Part shown: positions 25,273 through 36,230 of the stretch, in pieces | Position numbering within the stretch: position 1 is the first letter of the stretch | Layout of the letters: the number at the start of each line of letters is the position of its first letter | DNA from: Cloeon dipterum | Lineage: Eukaryota > Arthropoda > Insecta > Ephemeroptera > Baetidae | Assembly (NCBI RefSeq): GCF_949628265.1 | Contig: NC_088787.1 | Location: 9,166,501 to 9,230,500, forward strand | DNA length: 64,000 nt | Reading direction: 5' to 3' | Translations under genes and position numbers: made by a program | The notes under the pieces: model-generated | Databases searched by the model: none | Seen by the model: only the letters and a program-made list of their open reading frames with translations | Told to the model about the DNA's origin: nothing

Positions 25273-25280
25273 ATTTTATA
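25273..25280 (-). promoter_or_regulatory. TATA box of astacin 2
   Basis: GCTATAAAAT on the minus strand about 85 bases before the chosen start codon. It lies just downstream of an in-frame ATG at 25288, which therefore should not be transcribed. Confidence 0.5.
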
Positions 25281-25783
25281 GCGCACAAATGCAGATTATT
25301 GGTATCTGCATGCGGCTAATTATTGTAAGCTGCGAGGATCAATTATGTTATATCTCTTGTTCACGATAAAATTAATTGTTCTCGTGTTCACTAGAAAAAA
25401 ATATAATTTTTTTAATCGGGTGTCCGCTTCGTAATTGCAGCATGATTTTTTTAATCGGTCAGAGGGTAATTTTTCTCCAGCAACAATAATTTTTAATGCT
25501 CTCATATATAGGATTGAAATTATCCCCATGAATAGTGCTTACAATTTTAATAATAATTGATAATAAAACATATTTTTATTATTGAGATTGCAGTGAATTT
25601 TTTTTCCCTAAAATTGGAGCAGAAAATTATACGAATTTCAATAGTGGAGTTCAGGAAGAGTTAAAATAAATTCAAAAACACGATTTTCGACCAAAATTAA
25701 TATTTTATTGTATTTTTGAAATAAATTCAAGGTGGACTGCTTTAATTTCAATTAATTCGGCCTGTTGTTTGGCGCGGTGGCCG

Positions 25784-27294
25784 TCAGCCAGGTCGGCCTC
25801 CAGCGTTGTTTCCAGGGCGATTTCCGCCTGATCCTCCAGGCCGTCCAGCTGTATTGGTGCCAGGTTTATTATTTCCACTTGGCTTGACCACAGTGCCAGG
25901 TCTGGGTCTTGTGGTCGGTCTACTCGACTGGGTGGTTTGTTCCATCGCCTCCACCGTCTTGTTGCAATACTTGAAGTTGAGCTTCTCCAAATCTTTTTCG
26001 GATACGTGGCTGCGTTGGCCAATCTCCACGCCAGGTTGCTGTAAAATAAAAATAAACAAGGAAATCCCCTTTTCTGATGATCTGGATTGGAATAAGGAGA
26101 TACTTACGTAGGGGACGATGGTGTCCAGGCCGTTTTTGGAAAAGGCTTTACGGCTGTAATGCATCAAGCTGTCGTAGTCGTAGCCAACGTTGTAATCAGT
26201 AATCAGGGTTGCATTGTATTTCATGAATTGTGCATATTTATCTGCATTTTAAAGAAGTAAGAATTCTTTTTTCAATTGATTATTTAACATATTTTTTTTA
26301 ATTTTCTACACTTGATTTGATTTTGGAATATATCAGTTATTCTGGTAGACTAGATGAAGTTTATGTTACACTAAAAATCTAAATTATTTAGTTATTTTTT
26401 TCACTATCAGAATTTTTGTGTTATTTTATAAAATTCGCCAAATATATTGAAAAATAAATTTTCAGACTCAAATGGCTCAGATAATTTTCCTTTTAAAAAC
26501 ATCTCACATGAGAATTAAATAAAATAATAATTTTTCTTTCGAAAAAAATACAAATTTGGTCTGGTTTAAAACTTGCCTCTTTCAATATTGGTGAAGTTGA
26601 CTAAGATATACTCGTCTCTATTGGTCGCGCTTTGCTCGTGCAGGAAGCCGACGGCGTGCAGCAGCTCGTGGGCCACCACGCCAGGTTCAAAGCAGCCGTT
26701 AGACTGCAGACTTACGGCCTGTCCGCCACCCTGGCGCCCTATATAGCTCCAGCAGCCGGCCGAGTCGTACAAGATGTACAAGTAGTCCTTGTCCCCAGCA
26801 CGGCGGGGCCGGAATTTCAGGCACGAGCCCTTCATCAGCCAATCCATGCCGCTCTTCACGATCCGCTTGTAACTAGAACCTGGATAAAAATTAATTGAAA
26901 AACTTGAAAGTGTTCGTTGGAGGCATACTCATGCCAGGCTGCAAATTATAGGGAACAACGGCGTTTGGCCAGTTGACACTCCTAGATCTGACCACGTTCT
27001 TGCCCTTTTGGGGTTTCGCCTCCATTATGTCACCCTCCTTCAGGCCGCTGTGCTCCCAGATATTGCTGCCGGAGTTGGAATTCCATTTTTGGATTTTGTC
27101 TCCTTTTTGTTCGATTGTTAGCAGAAATTGGACACGGATAGTTTTCTTTAAATACGGATTTCCTGCTCGTTGTGGTTGGGAGGGTAGTTCGAGCCGTGGT
27201 GTATCTGCGGTTCAGAGTTCCCCAATCCAGGCAATGCCGCCTCCGAGATCCCAAAGAGGCAGCGCAACGTCAACAGAAAAAACCAGACCTGCAT
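25784..27294 (-). CDS. Astacin-family zinc metalloprotease 3 with Gly/Pro/Asn-rich tail
   Basis: Five exons: 27294-27156, 27099-26929, 26879-26577, 26241-26108 and 26038-25784; 1002 bases, 333 residues. It has a signal peptide MQVWFFLLTLRCLFG, propeptide EGDIME, canonical zinc motif HELLHAVGFLHE and Met-turn DSLMHY. After the usual C-terminal KYCNKTVEAME the protein runs on about 60 residues of low-complexity sequence rich in Thr, Arg-Pro, Gly and Asn (for example GGSGGNRPGNN), shared with astacin 4. Intron 3 uses a GC donor (AG|GCAAGT), the only phase-consistent reading; exon 3 is again exactly 303 bases. A TATA box (TATAAATA near 27373-27380) lies about 80 bases upstream. AATAAA is seen near 25704. 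Confidence 0.88.
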
Positions 27295-27481
27295 GGCGTG
27301 GTTTCGAAACGATTGTAACACGGACGATTAAAAAACCAGCCCTTTTGTACGAATGAGTCGCTCAGGAATGATTATTTATATCTTCGCTCTGATAGTAGTA
27401 GACTTGCAATTTCCACTAATCACAAAATTTTATGACTGCATGCTAATTGTAATCATAAACTATCGTAAAATGTGCATTTAA

Positions 27482-27916
27482 AGAGGAATGATACTGGAAA
27501 AGCCTGTAAAATGCTTGTTGCCAATGCATAAACTCGTCCCTTAGGATTCAGTTAAAGCCTAAATTGACCTAAGGAGCGCTGTAATTTTTTGAGAAAATTG
27601 GCTGGAAAGTTACCGTGCTTTTCAAATGGCAATGGCTGTCTCCTTACTTGAAATCCGATTTAATTTCAAAACCAAGAGTTTCCCCAATAAGTGGCATTCA
27701 CAATTGGACAGATCTCAACGAGAGGAATCGGAATATGCCAAGAAAATATGTTCAAGCACTGTAAATTTTGGAGAAAATTGGCGAAATTTGAATTTTTACT
27801 GTAGGAAGGTCATTTTTTTATTATTGCAAATTGTTGAACAAATTGTTTATCGGTCAATTGTTTAAGGCATCCAACAATTTAAATAATTTTCGGTTGTTGC
27901 CCAGTATCATTCCACT
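27482..27916 (+). mobile_element. TTAA-flanked MITE, copy 3
   Basis: A 435-base copy between astacins 3 and 4 with TTAA at both ends, very similar to the copy at 12405-12838. It ends about 45 bases past the poly(A) signal of astacin 4. Confidence 0.85.
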
Positions 27917-27990
27917 TTAAAAGTAATTAAAATAATTATTTCAAAGAAAGCTATTAAATTTTATTGCATTCAAACACAAACTCTTTTTTA

Positions 27991-30900
27991 TTAATTCGGT
28001 CTCCTTGTTGGTGGAGGTCGTCCCCCAGGCCTGCCTCCGCTGTTCTCAGGACGGTTTCCACCAGGTCTGTTTCCCCCATTGCCAGGTCTATTGTTTTCAG
28101 GTCTGTTTCCCCCTGGCCTGCCGCCACTGTTTTCAGGGCGATTTCCTCCCGAACCAGGTCTGTTTCCCCCTGGCCTGCCACCACTGTTCTCAGGGCGATT
28201 TCCTCCCGAGCCAGGTCGGTTTCCACCTGGCCTGCTGCCACTGTTCTCAGGGCGATTTCCTCCCGAGCCAGGTCTTCCTCCGCTGCTCTCGGGGCGGTTT
28301 CCGCCAGGTCGGTTCCCTCCTGAGCCTCCGTTTGGTCTGTTACTGTTTCCTCCGGGCCTGTTGTTATTCGGCCCTGACGAGTCGGGTTTGACCACGGTGC
28401 CAGGTCTCGGGCCGGAGGTCGGCCTGATCGATTGAGTGGTGTGCTCCTCGTGCTCCATCTCCTCAACCGTCTTGTTGCAGTATTTGAAATTGAGTTTTTC
28501 GTAGTCCTTCTCGGAAATGTGGCTCTTTTGGCCGATCTCCACACCAGGTTGCTGGATTTTAAATTGTGAGAAATTTTTATCTTGTAACTTAAATTCGACT
28601 CACGTAGGGAATTATGGTGTCCTGGCCATTTTTAGAGAATGCCTTCCTGCTGTAGTGCATCAAGCTGTCGTAATCGTAGCCAACGCCGTAGTCTGTCACT
28701 ACGTTGGAGCTGTACTTTTGGAATTGATGCTTTTTGCCTGAAAGCAAAGACAGGCATTTAAAAATAAACTGAATTTTTAACTTTTTCTAAGTAGTCTGAC
28801 TTCCTGAAAAATAGGGTTAAAATATTTTTCTTGAAATAGAGTGTGTACAAAGAAAGTTATGTCACACGCGTTTAATGACCATCTTTGACGACGTTTCTGA
28901 GCACATCAATCGATTCTTGAGGGTCGAATTAAAAGTAAAGTTGATATTTTGATGACTAAAAAGTGGAGTGCGACGTGCGTAGCACAAGTTGAACTATTTT
29001 TCCCGCCAAAACAATACGAACCTATATGTGAGAACTGCGCATGCGTCAGAGCTGGCTGGATCTGATAAAGAAGTCTCTTTGCAAGTGCTCAAACCAGCTC
29101 TGACGCATGCGCAGTTCATATTGTTTTGGCGGGAAAAATGTTCGCACGTCGCGCTGGACTTTTTGGTCGGAAAAAATATCCACATTATACCTGATTCGAC
29201 CCTAAAGAATCGATTGATGTGCTCAGAAACTTCTACAAAGACGGTTTTTAATCAAAAATATATTAAATTGAATTAGTATTTTTCTGCACTGAACACAACA
29301 AATTAAATTGTAGAAATTTTCGTCAATTTCTTGAATATTTAAATTGTATCTGGACTAATTTATCATCGCTTTAATTGGATTGTGAAAATATTAACGATAG
29401 CGTATTTATGAAAAGAAGCTAAAACTATAGGAAAGCAATCAGATGATGTTCGGCTGCTTTGATCAATTCTGTTTTAGAAAATGACGGCCAAAGATTCTTA
29501 TTTAAGTACGAAATCTTACATTTATCATCAATTACGAACCTTTTTCGACGTTGGTGTACCCGCATAAAAAAATATAACCCAGGAATATCCGGAATAATCT
29601 TAGATTAATCAAAATTTACCCGAAAAAATTAATCCAAAAAAATGATCCAGGATTAATCCTGTATTAATTGAGATTAATCTATGAATGTTTAAGATCAATC
29701 TAGAGATTCATCTAAAAAAATATTCTCAGATTATTCTTTAGATCATTCTGAGATTAATCCAAAAAAATAATTTTTGGAATTTTCTTAGAATGAATCCAGA
29801 TTAACCTTAAAATGTTTTAAAGTCAATCTAGAGATTAATTTACAAGAATATCCCTGGAATAATCCCAAAGGGGAAATTTGAATATAAGTTAATAGATTAT
29901 CCCCAGATTATTCTATAGATCATTCTGAGATTAATTCAAAATATTTTTTTAATTTTCCTAGAATATTCTTTAAAAACCCGAAAAGAGAAGAACTTAGATA
30001 TTTTTCTTACAATTAAAAACACAAAATTAAATATGAAACATAATTTAATCAAGAAAATTAACTGCCATCTTGTTAAATAATATCACAAAAATATTTTTCT
30101 GGGAAATATTTTTTAATTAAGTCGATAATTAAATTTTAATAATAAAACCTAAACCTTTTTCGCATTATCTAATACAAAATTATGATGCCTTTTTTCAAAG
30201 AAGCTGCCCAGATTAAAAAAGGTAAAAAATCATAAATTCGATTGAATAATATAATTTCTTAACACAAGGAGTCTTAATTAATGCTACCGACAAACGTGCA
30301 AATTTGAATAAAAGGTCAGAAGTACAAAAAAGGGTTAAAAGGGCGATTTTAGTGTGCGCGTGGTAGCGGCGGCTGCACATGCATGTACGCACTTGCATGG
30401 AATGCCTGCTGCTGCTGCCTCTGTTGTGGAGCGGGGGAGCGGCGACGGGCGGTGGCAGCAGCAAGAGACTTACAAAATCCTGCCTCGCTCTCTTTGTCTA
30501 ACGCGTCAACGGTCAACCGCCGTTCAAAGTTAAAGTTATTAACGGACGCAGGACGCCGGACGCCGCCAGTAAGGGACAACACGGACGTCCCGCGGACTCG
30601 GACGGATGGCCTGGATCTTGCGGTCAACAGGGTAAGTCCCATTTTATAGATTAGCGTCCTAAGAAATTAGAACAGATCGCGCAACTTTGAAATCCAACGG
30701 TTTTATTGTAAAATTACACTTTTCGCCGCTACTTGTACGGTTTTTTCCACCAATATTTTGATATGGGATCCTCTCCAGTCCTTAATGTTCTTAATTAGAA
30801 CCCCATAAATAAGTTTGGGTGGCGGAAACTGTAAATCGGTGAGGAAAAATGTAATTTTTCCATGTAAATCGCGGTGCCTTTTTTGTACGCTTACGAGAAT

Positions 30901-32397
30901 TTTTATTACACATTCTGATTCAATTGGCTTCGCATGGAAAATGGAAAAATATTATGCATGAACTTGACATACTTCTACCTTCCATTTTCCAAGCACAGCT
31001 AATTGAAAAAAGCTTTTATTTATTTTTTTCTACGAGTCGCTCCCTTTTTTTAGCTTCAAGCCGTCCGCAGCTGTTTTGCACGACGGGAAAAGATACAATC
31101 GTTTAAGTTCTGCAGTTTGGGCTTCAAGATTGGCGGTGCTGGCATCGAATGAGAGAAAATTGTGTACCTGATATGATTAAAAACAAATAAATTTTAAAAA
31201 TTCAACTGAATAAGTTTGTAATTATTTAAATAATTCCCAATTATATCGCAGTAATAGTAATGACAGATTTTGAAATATTCTAGGAACAATCTGAGGGTAA
31301 TTTTAAGAATAACTTAGGGATAATTTTTGTCACAATCTATGTTAACCTTAAAATGATATTAGAATCACCTAAGAACATTCTAAGATTGTCCTCAAAGAAT
31401 AATACAAAGTTAAGATTTGATACGCTAAATATGAATCCTAGATCAATCCAAAGATTAATCCATAAGTATATTCTGAGAATGTTCTAAGATCATTCTTTAG
31501 AGCTTTTTGAAACAAAGCCCGGCAGAATAATCCTGGAACATTCTTAGAATATTCTCATAAATTAATCTACAGATTAATCCAGTATCACGAAAAACCGTAT
31601 CATAAGTTCATATATAATTAATTTTTTAGATTAATCCTGGGCGAAGTCGGTATATTCTTAGAACATTCTCAGGTGATAATTTTTTATGGGGGTAGTTGAT
31701 AAAGACGTATTCGTCCCTGTTAGGCGCGCTCTGCTCGTGGTGGAAGCCTGTGGCGTGCAGCAGCTCGTGGGCCACGGAGCCCGGAATGAAACACGCGTGC
31801 CTCTGCAGGCTGATGACCTGCCCGCCGCCCTGACGGCCCACGTAGCCCCAGCAGCCGGTCAGGTTGTACATGAGGTGCACGTAGTCCTTGTCCCCAGAGC
31901 GGTAGGGTCGGAACTTGATGCATGACCTTTCCATCACCCACTCCATACCGCGTTGCACGGCCTTTTTCTCTCCACTGTCTGCAAAAAAATGTATTTTACA
32001 TCGGCTTTAAAGATTTAATTAATATTTTTTAGTTGTACTCATGCCAGGCTGCAGAATGAAGGGGATGATTCCGTGCGGCCAATTAATCTTCCTCGACTTG
32101 ACCACGTTCCTGCCCTTGGTGTGAGCCTGTTCCATAATATCACCCTCCTTCAAGCCGCTGTGCTCCCAGATGTTGGTGCCGGAGTTTTCGTTCCAGTTGT
32201 GCACCTTGTTTCCTTTATTTTAAATTTGAGCAAACGTCTCATATTTTTATATCTTTACTGATTTCTTCCTCGTTGTGGTCAGGAGGGTAGTTCCAGCCGT
32301 GGTGGATCTGCGGCGGCGAGTTGTCCACGGAGGGCGAGGCCGTCTCCAGGGTCCGCAAGAGGCTGAATGCCGTTACTAATAAGAACCAGACTTCCAT
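27991..32397 (-). CDS. Astacin-family zinc metalloprotease 4, exon 3 interrupted by a DNA transposon
   Basis: Exons: 32397-32259, 32212-32039, exon 3 split into 31978-31693 and 29558-29540, then 28737-28604 and 28551-27991. The signal peptide is MEVWFLLVTAFSLL, with EGDIME in the propeptide, the zinc motif HELLHATGFHHE and Met-turn DSLMHY. The tail exon encodes about 150 residues of RPGGNRPENSGG-type repeats, the longest in the array. Exon 3 would be exactly 303 bases, like its paralogues, without the element and one TA. The element at 29559-31692 separates FINY from TNVEKG. Reading into it on the minus strand adds about 19 foreign residues and then a stop, which would remove the Met-turn and tail. 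No good donor or acceptor is seen at the element ends. Frame and splice sites elsewhere look intact, so the insertion is probably recent or polymorphic. Confidence 0.8.
27995..28400 (-). repeat. Coding tandem repeat RPGGNRPENSGG-type in the astacin 4 tail
   Basis: On the minus strand, units of about 36-63 bases encode GGNRPENSGGRPGGNRPGS-like blocks, repeated with small changes. Like a secreted linker or matrix-binding tail, it is Gly/Asn/Arg/Pro-rich with no predicted fold. Confidence 0.7.
28878..29245. mobile_element. Fold-back element (about 368 bases) in intron 3 of astacin 4
   Basis: The two arms are long imperfect inverted repeats. The outer parts share GAGCACATCAATCGATTCTT and its complement. 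The inner parts share GAACTGCGCATGCGTCAGAG and its complement, and both arms carry a CCCGCCAAAACAATA match. No open frame of note. It is likely a MITE or fold-back transposon; the termini are approximate. Confidence 0.65.
29590..29990. repeat. Subterminal ATTAATC/GATTATTCT motif cluster, left side of transposon
   Basis: Many short imperfect copies of TTAATCTAGATTAATCC-like sequence in both orientations. The mirrored cluster lies at about 31270-31650. Such subterminal arrays usually bind the transposase. Confidence 0.6.
30340..30645 (+). other. GC-rich segment inside the transposon resembling a captured promoter and first exon
   Basis: About 300 bases with high GC and many CpG sit inside a very AT-rich element. 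The segment ends in a consensus-like splice donor (ACAGGGTAAGT near 30630). An open frame of 88 codons (30383-30649) reads through it but runs past the donor and has no recognised match. It looks like a housekeeping-type 5' exon picked up from a host gene. No source is visible in this window. Confidence 0.4.
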
Positions 32398-32624
32398 GGT
32401 GTGCCACACTTGCCTCTTCCGCACGCACGGTAATTGTGACAAGATCTGTCACCTTCCCGCCTTTAAAAACGCTTGTATGTGTGTAAGGAATAATTAAATG
32501 TATATCGTCAGTGATAAAAGGAAGGTCGCTAACGAGGTTCAAATTAATTACCTATGATATTGCAAGTAGTTGATTTAAATTATAATGAAAAGAGTACAAA
32601 TTTTATTAAATTATCATAAAATCG

Positions 32625-34243
32625 TTACAAAAACTCATTGCATCCGTACAAAATGTTCAATTTTTTGTAGTCTTTGGCAGACGGAATTTTGCTCTGGCCA
32701 ATTCTTGCGTACTTTTCCTGAAAGTGAGAGTTGTAATCTGTGTTAAATAAATAAATAATATTTTTATCGCACGTAAGGAATTATTGTGTCCAGTCCGTTC
32801 TTCGAGAAAGCTGTCCTGCCGTAGTGCATGATGCTCCTGTAGTCGTAGCCCAGCCTGAAATCCGTATATTCGGAAGCACTCGCTTTGTCAAAATGCTCGA
32901 AATCATCTACAACAGGGAGGAAAATTTTTAATAAAAATCATCTGTGAAAAAAATTCCCTGCTTCCAGGCAAATTAAATTAATTAAAGCAATTAAATTGGC
33001 AGAATTATTTTTTCCTTGGGTTTACAGTTATAATTTTTTTATTTTGTTTAATGTGGTGAAGATGATCCGACCTGTGTCTAGGTTAGTGTAATTGATGAAG
33101 ACGTAGTAGTCTCTGTCGGGAGCGTTGTGCTGGTGGTCAAAGCCGGCGGCGTGCAGCAGCTCGTGGGCCACCACGCCGGTCTGGATGCAGTTTCCCCGCT
33201 GCAGACTTATCATCTGGCCGCCACCGACGCGGCCCAGGTAAGACCAGCAGCCGTACTCGTCGTGCACAAAGTTGACGAAGTCAGAGTCGCCGTAACGGAA
33301 TGGTCGAAAACGGAAACACGATTTGCTCATGACCATCTTCATGGCCCGCATGATCACCACTTTCTCCTCAGGCCCTGTGCAAGAACTATTTTAAAATTTT
33401 AATTACTTTTAACCTTAACGGTCATTACACATGTATTTTCAGAATAAAGTTCATAGATTAAAAGAACGAATGTAATTTTAACTGATAAAAAACATTGCAT
33501 TTAATGTTGCTAGGAATTAATTTAATTTTAATTTAAAAAGAAATAAACATAATAACAAAATTTAAAAATAGTGAATGTTTTATTTTGTAATATTAAATAT
33601 TATTCTAATAGTTTTAAAAATATTATAAAATAACGAAACAACAGTTTTCAAATGTTGACTAACATTAAAAAAAACTTTGAAATGTTAATTTTTAACTTTA
33701 ATTATGTAATTTTTTTAATAAAACATTTTCATGCAGTATTAAAATCTTTTTTGTCACCACTTAGGTGTGCTATGTCGATTTTTTTATTCAAAATTTCACT
33801 AAAATCTCAAAGATAGGCAAATCTGAATTTTTATTGTAGCTTAGTGTTCATATTTTTCGTTTTATTTGTTCTAATAGCTTTCCTGTATTAATTGACTATA
33901 CATAGAACCTGAGATATTCATTAGTTTAATTAAAAGAAGGGAGCAGAAAGAAAAAATTATTGGTGTAAAAATAAATTGCTAAATTTTCCTTTCAAAAAAA
34001 AAAAATTCATAAATAGTTGGAAACTTAAAAGCTCTAAAGGACAAGTACGAAATCCATTCTGGAAGAGGTAGGGCATGGTGGCGTTCTTCCACTTGGCGGT
34101 GGGCGCCGTGATGGCGTTTCGGGTCGGCAAGTCCATGATGTCGCCCTGCCTGAGGCCGCTGAGGCTCCAGACGCTGGTGCCCATGTCAGCCGTCCAGTCG
34201 GAAATAGCGTTCACTGAGCGTCACTTCCGATTAGAAATGGCGG

Positions 34244-34320
<77 letters not shown>

Positions 34321-34454
34321 GGGACCATGCAGCGCTTACCAACGGCGGCCGCGTCGTAATCAGCTGGATAGCTGATTTTCAGCAGCATCGGAGTGGCGAG
34401 GGCTAATCGAAAACTCAGCACCGCCAGCAGATAAACTCGGCAGGTCAAGCTCAT
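32625..34454 (-). CDS. Astacin-family zinc metalloprotease 5
   Basis: Five exons: 34454-34340, 34213-34049, 33374-33072, 32906-32773 and 32717-32625; 810 bases, 269 residues. The signal peptide is MSLTCRVYLLAVLSF, and the propeptide has RQGDIMD with its Asp switch. The zinc motif is HELLHAAGFDHQ, again with Gln instead of the usual Glu after the third His. The Met-turn is RSIMHY, and the enzyme ends NILYGCNEFL. Exons 3 and 4 keep the array lengths of 303 and 134. Intron 1 is only 126 bases and more than half of it is a GA/CT microsatellite. AATAAA lies just after the stop (near 32605). The propeptide is short compared with astacins 1-4. Confidence 0.88.
34246..34317. repeat. (GA)36 microsatellite in intron 1 of astacin 5
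   Basis: About 72 bases of uninterrupted GA on the plus strand, so (CT)n in the transcript, ending about 30 bases before the intron's acceptor. It may act as an extended polypyrimidine tract and is expected to be length-polymorphic. Confidence 0.95.
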
Positions 34455-35179
34455 TTCGAAGGTTATAAACGCGTCAAAATCAAACGCCGACTGCCAAGAA
34501 AAACGCGGCCTCTTTCTCGTCTATCGTAATAACAATAATTGCTCTCGATCCGACTCGCTAATTATTGCACCTGCGATTTGCGCAAATTGCACCTCAGGGA
34601 TAACAATTAACATGTGTTTTTCTCCGACAGATAAACTGTGGTCTCGTTTACCATAATTGATAAATGCTATCGATGAAGCGGAATAATCGAGTACCACCTG
34701 CAATTACGCGGAAAAATGTTTTGATATGAAGTTTAATTGCTTAGACTATCGGCAAGACTTGAGAGCCGTGCAGGTTGCATATCTTCGATAAAAGCAGGCG
34801 CTAAGAAAATATAACATGTATTATTTACTTTAGTAGCAATAATTTAAAAAAAATGAACTAAGTAAGCTCAGATTTGAACCACCAAGTTGCGAATTAAGCA
34901 CTGAAATGTTATTTTAAAATTCGTAGATGGTTTTGGGCAGTTGTCTCTGTTTCAAAAAATGTTGAAGTTGTATTTATTGTTTACCAACAGATATATTTCT
35001 CTTTGTTGTTCTACTGTCATAATCTATTTTAAAACGAGTTCTTGTCCTCGTTGGATGTCAGAGAAGAAGAAAAAAATTAAAATTAAAACGATAAAAATCA
35101 AGAAATTTCCATTTTAAAAATTCAATCAAGTCTTGGACACCTCCAAGATCTCTAAATTATCTTTTTTTTGCTCTTTTTA

Positions 35180-35600
35180 TCCCTGTCCGAGGACCGGAGG
35201 ACCGGGAAGGGCGCGCACTGCACTAGCACGAATGCTGAAACCCGGGTCCCAATAACACCGCGAACGGATAACATGGGCGCACCAGGCCGCACAGGGACCC
35301 AGCCCACTCAAGGGCCACTTGCCTCCGCGCCGAGGACTGCATTGAAACGCTAGACATTCGTCCCGTGAAGCCAAATCACGCATGCTGGAAAGGTACAAAC
35401 CAGCAAGTAGCGAGTCGGCGCCGGTGCGCCTCCCAGCCCGTTGAGCAATTTGAGCATTTCGAGTCACTAAACTAACCACTTTTTGCCATTTCTGACATTG
35501 GGTAGCCAGTATTAGATCTCCGAACTGCTCAAATACCTCTCATTGCTTTGACACTCCTGAGAGTGCCGCTGAACAATGCGAGCCAACGCTTCTAAAGAAG
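35180..35600 (+). repeat. Dispersed GC-richer repeat, copy between astacins 5 and 6
   Basis: The block containing GAGTCGGCGCCGGTGCGCCT and CTGACATTGGG-AGCCAGT also occurs, diverged, at about 360-890, 13480-13910 with 14340-14480, 15480-15740 (reverse) and in part at 8180-8400. It has no coding capacity that I can support. It may be a SINE or a non-autonomous DNA element; terminal structure was not resolved. The rest of 34455-36230 is AT-rich with no gene seen. Confidence 0.55.
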
Positions 35601-36230
35601 AAAAACTGAAAATATTTCGGACAAAATTTAGTCTTACTTTCTCGCTCTTTTTCTCGCTCTAGAAGGAAAAATTTATCTTTCTAACCTAAAATTTTAAAAA
35701 GAATTTGTCCATAAGACCATACCTGTGCCACATTTCAATTTGTAAAATTAGGTTTAAAAAAATCAAAAATCATTGGTAGGTGCAACAGCAATAACATCTT
35801 TTTTTCTCTTAACTATAGTTACTTTAGAAATTAAAGATCTGGCGAAATACATATTTATTTTAAATCACCAGCAAAGTAGAATGTTCTGTAGCTGTTTTAT
35901 CATTTTCCTTCGCAAAGCTAGAATAAAATTTTGCGATTTTTGCGTAGCAGGGACAAAACATCCGCTCATCGTGCGTGCATTGAATTGTTTTATTCGTGCG
36001 TCATTCCCATGTGTCAAGCGGAAGCTGCTGTCAATTAATGATCTATGTATACGCAGAAATTTGGTGCAAACCAAATTTTGTTGAGTTCTACTTCACTACG
36101 TAAAAATTTATTTCGAAAAAAACAAATTTCGACAATTTTTTAGAGGTAATGAAATATGTGAAATATGAAAAGTAAAAGCCATGCGTGTATTTTTTATTAT
36201 GCTCTCGTATCTTTTTATTCTTTTGACTGG

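Larger units (their letters stand above)
29559..31692. mobile_element. Non-autonomous DNA transposon, 2134 bases, TA target duplication, inserted in astacin 4 exon 3
   Basis: The ends are CCCGCATAAAAAAATATAAC and, in reverse complement, CCCCCATAAAAAATTATCAC, flanked by TA on both sides. TA duplication is typical of Tc1/mariner-like and a few other superfamilies; the family was not identified. The subterminal 400 bases at each side are packed with GATTAATC, AGATTATTCT and AGAACATTCT-like motifs. The core holds a GC-rich block (about 30340-30640) unlike the rest. No transposase open frame is seen, so it depends on an enzyme from elsewhere. Confidence 0.85.

Noticed and set aside
25189-25288. 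A longer N-terminus for astacin 2 starting at the ATG at 25288
   Set aside because: A TATA box lies at 25273-25280, so transcription should begin downstream of this ATG; the next Met gives a standard signal peptide.
29590-31650. Regular short repeats suggesting a CRISPR-like or satellite array
   Set aside because: The motifs are imperfect, unevenly spaced and in both orientations inside a transposon bounded by inverted repeats in an animal gene.
29559-31692. The element acting as a new intron (introner) in astacin 4
   Set aside because: Neither end offers a GT donor or AG acceptor on the transcribed strand near the boundary, and the TA duplication supplies none.
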